Source: Armatimonadaceae bacterium
Lineage (GTDB): Bacteria; Armatimonadota; Armatimonadia; Armatimonadales; Armatimonadaceae
Direction: 5' to 3'
NCBI GenBank assembly: GCA_030446525.1
Contig: JAUJNC010000024.1
Coordinates: 26,806 to 38,532 of the forward strand
DNA: 11,727 nt
The notes under the pieces were generated by a model that did no database searches, was not told the DNA's origin, and saw nothing but the letters and a program-made list of their open reading frames with translations. Each line of letters begins with the position of its first letter. Positions within the stretch are counted from its first letter, which is position 1. Shown piece by piece: positions 1 to 6,080 of the stretch. Both the position numbers and the translations under genes were made by a program.

Positions 1-56
1 ACGTGAATGTCAACACACCCGAGGAGTTTGCCGCGCTGAATCCTCTGCGGCCTTAG
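1..56 (+). CDS. mobA: 3' end of a probable molybdenum cofactor guanylyltransferase
   Basis: Only the last 17 codons are present. The frame reads through VNVNTPEEFAALNPLRP and ends at TAG (54-56), followed at once by an in-frame TAA. An N-[VIF]-N-T-P-E-[DE]-[LF] motif close to the C-terminus is typical of MobA, which attaches GMP to molybdopterin to make the bis-MGD cofactor. A bis-MGD nitrate reductase lies in the same window, so the context fits. The stop codon overlaps that of the convergent regulator (53-55), so the two genes meet tail to tail with no room for a terminator. Other nucleotidyltransferases with a similar tail are possible, because the catalytic N-terminus is outside the window. 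Confidence 0.6.
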   Translation, partial: VNVNTPEEFAALNPLRP

Positions 57-787
57 TAACCTTTCCCGCCGGGGCCGACGGTGCGGAAACCGTAGCCGAC
101 GCCGCGCCGGGTTTCCAGAAGCGCCGCCGTACCCGGCGGAAGCTTGGCCCGCAGGCGACGCACATGAATATCGACCGTGCGTTCGCCCCCCTCGAAGTTG
201 ACGCCCCAGACCATGTCCAGCAGCCGGTCGCGGGCGAAGAACTTGCCCCGGTGCGTGACGAGGAACTGGAGCAGGTCGTACTCACGAGGCGTCAGCGCCA
301 GCATCCGGTTTTCTAAGTCCCGGGCACGTCCGCCCGTCAGGTCGAGCAGTATGTCGGCAAAGGCCAGCATATCGCCTAACTGGACGTGGCGCTTGCGAAA
401 CAGCAGGAGAGAGATACGGGCTAGCGCCTCGCGGGGGGCGTAGGGCGGCAGCAGGAAATCGTCGGCGTAGGCGGGCCAGTCGGGCAGGCCCAGATGGCGC
501 GGGTCGAGCAGGGCGAGGCAGGGCGGAGCCGGGATGTCGTCGCCCCAGGTGTGACGCAGCAGACGATGGATGTGGCGCAGCGGCAGGCAATCCACGGCGG
601 TAGAGAGATCGGCCACCAGAATGTCCGGGAGCCGTCCATCAAACGCGTCGCAGAACGGTCTCACGGTATCCTTCGGCCCGTCAAGAGCCGTACAGACAAC
701 GGCGTACCCGTATTCTTTCAGTTCGGCGCCCACACCGCGAGCAGGCTCGCGGTCGGCACAGGGTGCAATAACAAGGACATTCTGCAT
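53..787 (-). CDS. Atypical OmpR-family response regulator (GlnR-like), candidate nitrogen regulator
   Basis: This 244-aa DNA-binding regulator has an N-terminal receiver-like domain (about 1-125) and a C-terminal winged helix (about 150-236). The winged helix is well conserved: LTPREYDLLQFL (165-176), the recognition segment ERTVDIHVRRLRAKL (202-216) and the wing RRGVGYGFR (227-235). The receiver is degenerate. The usual acidic pair after the first strand is Ala8-Pro9, the switch Thr is replaced (CLALLDPR, 90-97), and the Lys of the KPF motif is Pro (LLPPYAPREAL, 112-122). An Asp remains at the phosphoacceptor position (D60). Such phosphorylation-independent OmpR regulators are known, and actinobacterial GlnR controls nitrate assimilation genes. 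No histidine kinase is visible nearby. The position next to the nitrite reductase genes supports a role in nitrogen control, but that is inference. ATG at 787 is used; no strong Shine-Dalgarno precedes it. Confidence 0.85.
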   Translation of the reverse strand: MQNVLVIAPCADREPARGVGAELKEYGYAVVCTALDGPKDTVRPFCDAFDGRLPDILVADLSTAVDCLPLRHIHRLLRHTWGDDIPAPPCLALLDPRHLGLPDWPAYADDFLLPPYAPREALARISLLLFRKRHVQLGDMLAFADILLDLTGGRARDLENRMLALTPREYDLLQFLVTHRGKFFARDRLLDMVWGVNFEGGERTVDIHVRRLRAKLPPGTAALLETRRGVGYGFRTVGPGGKGY

Positions 788-860
788 AGGCGACGGCGTA
801 CCGGTTGGCGTTCACCCCGGCCGCGTCACTGCGGGAAAGTCTTTGTTCCGCGTCATCCTT

Positions 861-897
861 GCTTGTGCGGACTGGAAAGCAGGAGTATAGCACAAGC
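861..897. repeat. 8-bp perfect inverted repeat bracketing the regulator's -10 box
   Basis: GCTTGTGC (861-868) and GCACAAGC (890-897) are perfect inverted copies separated by 21 bp. The spacer holds the -10 hexamer and the predicted start site of the regulator promoter. The left arm lies in the early transcript and the right arm in the promoter spacer. This is the geometry of a repressor operator; autoregulation is plausible but unproven. Confidence 0.45.
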
Positions 898-913
898 CGC
901 AAGGCGGTGTCTA
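884..913 (-). promoter_or_regulatory. Sigma-70-like promoter of the OmpR-type regulator
   Basis: On the minus strand TAGACA (908-913) is followed after 18 nt by TATACT (884-889). Each hexamer matches the consensus at five of six positions. The -35 begins just after the nirD stop codon (916-918), so the regulator can be transcribed independently of the nas-nir operon. Predicted transcription starts near 877, giving a leader of about 90 nt. Confidence 0.5.
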
Positions 914-915
914 CC

Positions 916-1296
916 TCACTTCGTGAAGATCGGATAGCTCGGCCCGTCACACGTCGTCTCGGCGGGGGGCTGGTCACTCCTTGTCAGCAGGATGTCGCCG
1001 TTCTCACTCAGCCGGACGGGATAGGTGGTGATGCCGCAGGTTCCCATCAGCGGTTGGCCGGTTGTCAGGTCGAATTTCCAGGCATGAAGTGGGCAGACCA
1101 CGGTCGTCCCGCCGATCAGGCCGTCTATCAGCGGGCCTTCGCGATGCGGGCAGGCTGGCTGGCTGGCGTGAACGCCGCGCCGAGTGTGGAAGACGGCAAT
1201 AACCCTGCCGTCCACCACAAACTCACGGCCTTCACCCAGGGGAATTTGAGACAGGGGGCCGAGGTTTTTTTCGGCCCCCTGCGTTGTCGTCGTCAT
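916..1296 (-). CDS. nirD: Nitrite reductase [NAD(P)H] small subunit, Rieske-type
   Basis: This 126-aa protein is the small partner of the siroheme nitrite reductase NirB, which makes ammonium from nitrite in the cytoplasm. It is a Rieske [2Fe-2S] fold with both ligand pairs intact: Cys49-Pro-His51 and Cys68-Pro-Leu-His71 (CPH and CPLH). The motif HAWKFDLTTG follows, as is typical of the family. The length is normal for NirD. The ATG at 1296 overlaps the TGA of nirB by 4 nt (ATGA), a classic translational coupling that fixes the start. A longer in-frame reading exists upstream but would lie inside conserved nirB codons. It is the last gene of the operon, and the regulator's promoter begins right behind its stop. 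Confidence 0.95.
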   Translation of the reverse strand: MTTTTQGAEKNLGPLSQIPLGEGREFVVDGRVIAVFHTRRGVHASQPACPHREGPLIDGLIGGTTVVCPLHAWKFDLTTGQPLMGTCGITTYPVRLSENGDILLTRSDQPPAETTCDGPSYPIFTK

Positions 1297-3755
1297 GCGC
1301 CCACCGCCGCTTCCTGCACCACGGGGAGCGTGGAGCGGAACTGGTTCGCGGTCTTTGGCTCCTTCGCTTCTTTCCACGGGTCCACGTAGGCGTCCACGGT
1401 AGCCTGCATGGCCGCATCGAGCCGCGCCGCAATTCCCTCGCTGTCCTCCACGACGATGTTTCGTATCTTCTCAATGCCGATCCGCGGGACGAAATCGTAC
1501 GTTCGCTCCAGCCATTTGGCGTTCTCGCGATAGTACTGCATGAAGCGCCCCATATACAGGAGCACGTCCTCATGCGTGTCCACGGTGCACAGGAGGTCGC
1601 CCTTGCGCACGTTTGCGCCCGCCGCCCCGCCGACGTAGATCTCCCATCTGCCGCCCTCGATGGCGACGGCCCCGACATCCTTGACCAGCGCCTCCGAGCA
1701 GTTGCGCGGGCAGCCCGCCGTCGCCAGCTTCAGTTTGGCCGGGCTTTCGATACCCTGGAAGCGGTTCTCGATCTTGATGCCCAGCGCGGTGCTGTCACCG
1801 ACTCCGTAGCGGCAGAAGTCGGTCCCGACACAGGTCTTGCAGGTGCGGAAGGTCTTGCCGTAGGCATGGCCGGAGGGCATATCGAGGTCGCGCCACACCT
1901 CGGGCAGCTTCTCCTTCGGGATACCCAGAAGATCGATGCGCTGGCCGCCGGTTATCTTGACCATTGGGACGTTGTACTTGTCGGCGACATCGGCGATGCG
2001 GCGAAGCTGGGCGGCGGAGGTGACGCCGCCGTAGATACGTGGCACGACGGAAAACGTCCGGTCTTTCTGGATGTTGGCGTGGACACGGTCGTTGATAAAG
2101 CGGGCATCGCGCTCGTCCTCATACTCCGCGCCCCAGAGGGTCTTCAGGAGCGAGGCCAGGCCCATCTTGCTACCTGCGTCCTCCACGCCGTCCGCCAGAG
2201 CGTTGAAAACTGCCGACACAGACTTCAGGCCCTGCTCCCGAATCGCGTGAATGAGTTCGGGCTTACTGAGCGGCACGCCGGGCACGTAGTAGTGCGCCGA
2301 CGGGTCCTCCGCCACCTCGCCCTCACAGGCCCACTCGACGATCTCCTTGACCAGCCCTTTGCACGAGCCGCAGCCGGTGCCGGCACGCGTTGCGTCCATG
2401 ATCATCTTCAGGCTGCGCTTGCCGCTCGCAACGCACTTCAATATGGCACCCTTGGTAACGCCGTTGCAGTTGCAGACCTGCGCCTCGCCCGGCATCTCCA
2501 GCATCGTCGTCTGCACGCTCGGCGCGCCGATATCGAAAAGCAGGCTCAGCCGCTCTCCCGGCAGGGGCGTCGCACGATCAAACGCCTGCATCAAATAAGC
2601 GACTCTATTCAGGTCGCCCAGGAGCATCGCGCCGACCAGCACGCCGTCGCGGATGATGAGTTTTTTATAGACGCCCCGCTTCGGCTCCGAGAACGTGACG
2701 ACCTCGTCCGCTTCATGCTCCGGGTTCGTGATGCCCATCGAGGCCAGTTCAACCCCCATGACCTTCAGCTTGGTGGCGAGCTTGGAGCCGTGGTAGGCCG
2801 CCGCCGGGTTCCTGCCGGTGATGTGGTCCGCCAGCACCTGCCCCTGCTCCCAGAGCGGGGATACCAGACCGTAGACTTTGCCCCGGTGCTGCGCGCATTC
2901 GCCGACCACGTATACGTCCGGGTCGTCAACGGAGCGCATCTGGTCATCCACGACGATGGCACGCTCCACCGTCAGACCGCAATCGAGGCCAATCTCACTA
3001 TTGGGACGGATGCCGCAGGAGATAATGACCATGTCACAGGGGAGCGTTGAGCCATCCTTGAAGGCCAGGCCCGTAACGCTGTCGTCGCCGAGAACGGTCG
3101 CCGTGGATTTCCCCAGATGAACGTGGACGCCCATTTTCTCCATCGTTGTCTTGAGGATGGCCCCGGCCTGCGCGTCTAACTGGTTCTCCATCAGCGACGG
3201 AGCGAGGTGGATGACGTGGACTTCGACGCCGTACTTGAGCAGCCCGCGCGCCGCCTCCAAACCGAGCAGCCCGCCGCCGATGACCGCCGCGCGGCAGCAC
3301 TTGTTGGCGTAGCCCGCGATCTTGTGGCAGTCGTCAATCGTGCGGAAGACGAAGACGCCATGCTTGCCCGCACCGCCGGGCGTCTTCATCCCCTCCATCG
3401 GCGGCACGAACGGGCGGCTGCCCGTGGCGATGAGGAGCTTGTCATAAGGGACGCAGCGCCCATCGTCGCCCTGCACGCACTTCGCCGCGCGGTCAACTCT
3501 GGTCGCCCGGACCGGCGCGTGCAGGGTGACGTTGTTTTCCTTGTACCAGTCGAGCGGTTTGAGGTATATCTCCGACGGGTCCTGCGAGCCGTTGAGCACG
3601 TTCGAGAGCAGGATCCGGTTGTAGTTGCCGTACGGCTCGTCACCGAACATCGTGATCTCGAACTGCTCGCCGCCGCCGCGCAGCAAAATCTCCTCGACCG
3701 TGCGCGCCCCGGCCATGCCGTTGCCGATTACCACTAACTTCTGTTTGGATGTCAT
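1293..3755 (-). CDS. nirB: Nitrite reductase [NAD(P)H] large subunit
   Basis: This 820-aa protein catalyses NAD(P)H-driven six-electron reduction of nitrite to ammonium. Domains in order: a FAD-binding motif VVIGNGMAGARTVEEIL (8-24), an NAD(P)H-binding motif AAVIGGGLLGLEAARGL (156-172), a BFD-like [2Fe-2S] domain with Cys428/Cys430 (CNCNG) and Cys462/Cys465 (CGSC), and the siroheme/[4Fe-4S] half. In the last, the ligands are Cys642 and Cys648 (TCVGTDFC) and Cys682 and Cys686 (GCPRNC). Length and architecture are full. Two close ATGs exist, at 3761 and 3755. The Shine-Dalgarno GAAAGGGG (plus 3762-3769) touches the first and sits 6 nt from the second, so 3755 is chosen. It is followed by nirD with a 4-nt overlap and preceded by a long leader with foldable elements. 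Confidence 0.97.
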   Translation of the reverse strand: MTSKQKLVVIGNGMAGARTVEEILLRGGGEQFEITMFGDEPYGNYNRILLSNVLNGSQDPSEIYLKPLDWYKENNVTLHAPVRATRVDRAAKCVQGDDGRCVPYDKLLIATGSRPFVPPMEGMKTPGGAGKHGVFVFRTIDDCHKIAGYANKCCRAAVIGGGLLGLEAARGLLKYGVEVHVIHLAPSLMENQLDAQAGAILKTTMEKMGVHVHLGKSTATVLGDDSVTGLAFKDGSTLPCDMVIISCGIRPNSEIGLDCGLTVERAIVVDDQMRSVDDPDVYVVGECAQHRGKVYGLVSPLWEQGQVLADHITGRNPAAAYHGSKLATKLKVMGVELASMGITNPEHEADEVVTFSEPKRGVYKKLIIRDGVLVGAMLLGDLNRVAYLMQAFDRATPLPGERLSLLFDIGAPSVQTTMLEMPGEAQVCNCNGVTKGAILKCVASGKRSLKMIMDATRAGTGCGSCKGLVKEIVEWACEGEVAEDPSAHYYVPGVPLSKPELIHAIREQGLKSVSAVFNALADGVEDAGSKMGLASLLKTLWGAEYEDERDARFINDRVHANIQKDRTFSVVPRIYGGVTSAAQLRRIADVADKYNVPMVKITGGQRIDLLGIPKEKLPEVWRDLDMPSGHAYGKTFRTCKTCVGTDFCRYGVGDSTALGIKIENRFQGIESPAKLKLATAGCPRNCSEALVKDVGAVAIEGGRWEIYVGGAAGANVRKGDLLCTVDTHEDVLLYMGRFMQYYRENAKWLERTYDFVPRIGIEKIRNIVVEDSEGIAARLDAAMQATVDAYVDPWKEAKEPKTANQFRSTLPVVQEAAVGA

Positions 3756-3811
3756 CGCCATCCCCTTTCGCGTGACAAAGCTTTCTGCAAGCGAAATGCC
3801 GGGAGCGGAAA

Positions 3812-3889
3812 GGAGGGACCCTCCGTGCGACGCCCCCACACCGGAATCGGACCTGAACGGCCCGTACTGCTTAGCGGTGGCTGCGTCGC
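3812..3889 (-). promoter_or_regulatory. Structured 5' leader of nirB (candidate cis-regulatory RNA)
   Basis: In nirB sense the leader can form nested helices. An outer stem pairs GCGACGC (plus 3883-3889) with GCGUCGC (3827-3833). A middle stem pairs CACCG (3875-3879) with CGGUG (3839-3843). An inner hairpin is GGGCC-GUUCA-GGUCC (3849-3863). Two nt downstream is a hairpin GGAGG-GUC-CCUCC (3812-3824). The next bases, CCUUUC (plus 3808-3813), are perfectly complementary to GAAAGG in the nirB Shine-Dalgarno (plus 3764-3769). The anti-Shine-Dalgarno shares two bases with the CCUCC arm, so the two pairings compete. I cannot assign it to a known riboswitch class. It may be a translational switch or a chance fold. 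Confidence 0.35.
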
Positions 3890-3942
3890 CGGAACGGAAT
3901 TGCGATGCCTATTCTCGCTGCCGCGCGAGATAGTAACGAGGA

Positions 3943-3968
3943 ACCCGGCTCGGCAAAATGAGCCGGGT
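3943..3968 (-). terminator. Stem-loop between the frameshifted orf and nirB
   Basis: A perfect 9-bp stem pairs ACCCGGCTC (3943-3951) with GAGCCGGGT (3960-3968) around an 8-nt loop. It lies downstream of the frameshifted gene and upstream of nirB. On the minus strand the stem is followed by TCCTCGTT, a weak T content. It is therefore an attenuator, processing hairpin or weak terminator rather than a textbook intrinsic terminator. Confidence 0.4.
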
Positions 3969-4050
3969 GGAGGTGAGAACCGCGTCAGTGTGGCCTCGAC
4001 CAGTTGTTATAGTCTGACAGGCAAATGTTTCCGTGGTGTTTCGGGGTTAG

Positions 4051-4395
4051 ATTTCTATCGAAGCCGATGTCCACGACCACCGCGCCGTCCACCACCTTGC
4101 GGCGCGGCGATGAAGGCTTCCAGACGCGTATCGGCCATCAGGTCCTCGACCACGGCAAGGGCGACGTGGCTGTCGGCCTTCGCGCCCAGGGGAAAGTAGC
4201 GCATCGGCGCGCCATCGCGCATCAGGACGATGTAGACTAATTCGCCGGTCGCGTTGCCACCCCGGAAGTAGATAGCTGAGTCCGCTTGCCGACCGGAACC
4301 ACATAAGACAACCGCTCGTCCAGCGGAAATGGGTGCTGAAGCCCGCGTCCCTGAAATGCAAACACCCCTTGTAAAAGATACGGCTTTGAATACAC
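4051..4395 (-). pseudogene. Frameshifted paralogue of the small nas-operon protein at 8166-8609
   Basis: Three frames read in succession match the intact small protein encoded at 8166-8609. Frame one, from a GTG at 4395 with AAGGA upstream, gives LLQGVFAFQGRG and LSYVVPVGK (paralogue: FLQGVFPFLGRG, LRYRVPAGK). After one missing base near 4274-4276, frame two gives IYFRGGNATGELVYIVL and APMRYFPLGAKADSHVALA (paralogue: LYFRAGNVSEDLIYLVL, TPIRYFPAGPKADIHVTLA). After one extra base near 4099, frame three gives GAVVVDIGF (paralogue: GTVVIDVGI). The two indels compensate each other. Without correction the reading frames stop early, including TAG at 4055-4057. The N-terminus is about 25 residues shorter than the paralogue's. 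The gene is either decayed or interrupted by assembly errors. The conserved residues on both sides of each shift favour recent damage or error. Confidence 0.8.
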
Positions 4396-4487
4396 GGGTT
4401 CTTTTTCCTTTCAGCTCCGCGGCGGATACAGGCCCTTTTTACGCGGGCTCAATCTCCGCACCGACCGGGACCCGGTCGCGCCCGGAC

Positions 4488-6080
4488 TCAGTGGTTGGCG
4501 CAGGCGCGACGCCGTCCGTGCCCAGCCATGACCGCGTCACCCCGGCGCGACTGAACGAAGCCCAGCAGTGCGACCACAGCGATACCGGCGAAGGCGAAGA
4601 AGCCGGAGGCGTACGTGCCCGTCACATCGTGGAGATGACCGAGGGCGAAGTTCAGGTAGTAACCGCCCACGCCGCCCGCCGCGCCGACCAGGCCTGTCAT
4701 GACGCCGATCTCTTTCTTGAATCGCTGCGGCACTAACTGGAAAACCGAGCCGTTGCCCATGCCGAGGCAACCCATCAGGATAAACAATAGCGCGCAGGAG
4801 ACGGCGAAGTTCGTGATGAGCAGCCCGACACCCAGGGCCGTCAGGACGACCGCCGCGTAGAGCAGCGTCAGCATACGGATTCCCCCGAGCCGGTCGGCGA
4901 GCGCGCCGCCCACGGGCCGCAGGAACGAACCGGCGACGATGAACGGCCAGGTCCACAGGCCGACGGCGGCCTTGGGCGCGTCGTACTGATCCACAAAGAA
5001 GGTATTGAAGAAGCTAGACAGACCGACGAACCCGCCGAAGGTCACGAAGTAGAGGATGCAGAACCACCAGGCATCCGATTTGGTCAGGACGGCGGCATAA
5101 TCAGTGAGGCGGGCGGGACGAGCCTGGCCCGGGGGGTCTTTGGCGAGCAGTGCAAAGGTGAAGAGAGTCAGGACGACGGGAATCATCATCAGGCCGAACA
5201 CGGCGTGCCAGCCATAGACCCTGGCGAGCATTGGCGCGAACAGGGTCGCCATGACCGTCCCCGAGTTTCCCGCGCCGGCGATGCCCATCGCCAGCCCCTG
5301 CAAATGCGGCGGATACCAGCGCGAGGCCAGCGGCAGCGAAACCGCGAAAGACGCCCCGGCCAGGCCGAGGAAAAAGCCGATGAAGGCGAGCGCGTTGTAC
5401 GACGTTCCCCAAAGCCAGCCGGCGACGAGCGGCAGCAGGGTGAAGGCCATCGAGGCGACGCCAACACGCTTGGAGCCGAAACGGTCGGCCAGCACGCCGA
5501 GCAGGATGCGCCAGAACGCGGCAGCCAGCAGCGGAATCCCGATGAGCGTCAGCTTCACTCCCGCCGGATAGCCGTTGGCGACGGGCTGAAAAGCCTTACC
5601 TTCCCTCTCCAAAGCGGCCCTCGGCTTGAGGGCGATGACGTTTTCGTTCGGGTTGCCCTTTGCGCCGGGTGCGAGGCTGACCCGAATGAGCTTTGACTTC
5701 TGGTTTAACGCCGCGAGAGTGTCCGGGTTGGTGTTGTTGAGCACGTACTGTTCGACCGACTTGACACTGGCGCGGGTTGCCCGGCCGGGGTCGCCGGGCT
5801 TGATGATCAGGTTGTAGACATTGCCCGGCTGGTCCGCCGTCAGCTTCGGGTTTTGCCCCACGGTCTGCGGGCCTTTTATCAGGAGCGTGTACTGCCCCGC
5901 CTCCTGAACCAGTGAGGAGGGCGTGATCTGTAGGTTCTGGCCCGTCAGGGCCGGGTCCGTGGTGATGAAGGGCATCAAAGCGCCCAGGATCACCCAGACC
6001 ATAAAGGAGATATCGAAGTGCAGAAAGGCGCTGAACAGCGAGGGGGTGTGACCGCCCTTTTTGAGATCACCGAATTTCAT
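4488..6080 (-). CDS. narK: NarK-type nitrate/nitrite MFS transporter with a large extra loop
   Basis: This 530-aa major facilitator protein of the nitrate/nitrite porter family imports nitrate or exchanges it for nitrite across the cytoplasmic membrane. Both substrate-binding arginines are present: R191 in TM2 (AFWRILLGVLADRFG) and R388 in TM8 (FLRPVGGALADRLGG). These correspond to R89 and R305 of E. coli NarK. Nitrate signature 1 is GAGNSG (269-274) and signature 2 is GNGSVFQLVPQRF (442-454) with GAAGGVGG (466-473). TM1 is about residues 22-39. Between TM1 and TM2, residues about 41-173 form a soluble insert where the family normally has a loop of about 20 residues. The start at 6080 is set by GGAGGAG 6-7 nt upstream. 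That ribosome binding site lies inside the end of nasA, whose stop is at 6067, so the genes overlap by 14 nt. An upstream ATG at 6110 is rejected. Confidence 0.93.
   Translation of the reverse strand: MKFGDLKKGGHTPSLFSAFLHFDISFMVWVILGALMPFITTDPALTGQNLQITPSSLVQEAGQYTLLIKGPQTVGQNPKLTADQPGNVYNLIIKPGDPGRATRASVKSVEQYVLNNTNPDTLAALNQKSKLIRVSLAPGAKGNPNENVIALKPRAALEREGKAFQPVANGYPAGVKLTLIGIPLLAAAFWRILLGVLADRFGSKRVGVASMAFTLLPLVAGWLWGTSYNALAFIGFFLGLAGASFAVSLPLASRWYPPHLQGLAMGIAGAGNSGTVMATLFAPMLARVYGWHAVFGLMMIPVVLTLFTFALLAKDPPGQARPARLTDYAAVLTKSDAWWFCILYFVTFGGFVGLSSFFNTFFVDQYDAPKAAVGLWTWPFIVAGSFLRPVGGALADRLGGIRMLTLLYAAVVLTALGVGLLITNFAVSCALLFILMGCLGMGNGSVFQLVPQRFKKEIGVMTGLVGAAGGVGGYYLNFALGHLHDVTGTYASGFFAFAGIAVVALLGFVQSRRGDAVMAGHGRRRACANH

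Noticed and set aside
1284..3050. Long plus-strand open frame of about 588 codons
   Set aside because: It lies wholly antisense to nirB, whose conserved Fe-S, siroheme and nucleotide-binding motifs fix the real frame. Its Arg/Ala/His/Asp-rich translation is typical of a GC-rich shadow frame.
3756..3839. Upstream ATG at 3839 extending NirB by 28 residues
   Set aside because: The extra residues have no similarity to NirB N-termini and would cover the leader hairpin. The ATG at 3755 has a Shine-Dalgarno at 6 nt and begins the FAD-binding fold correctly.
3812..3889. Known riboswitch (cobalamin, TPP, c-di-GMP, Moco, glycine) before nirB
   Set aside because: None of the conserved core sequences of these classes that I know appear in the leader. 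It is kept only as an unassigned structured element.
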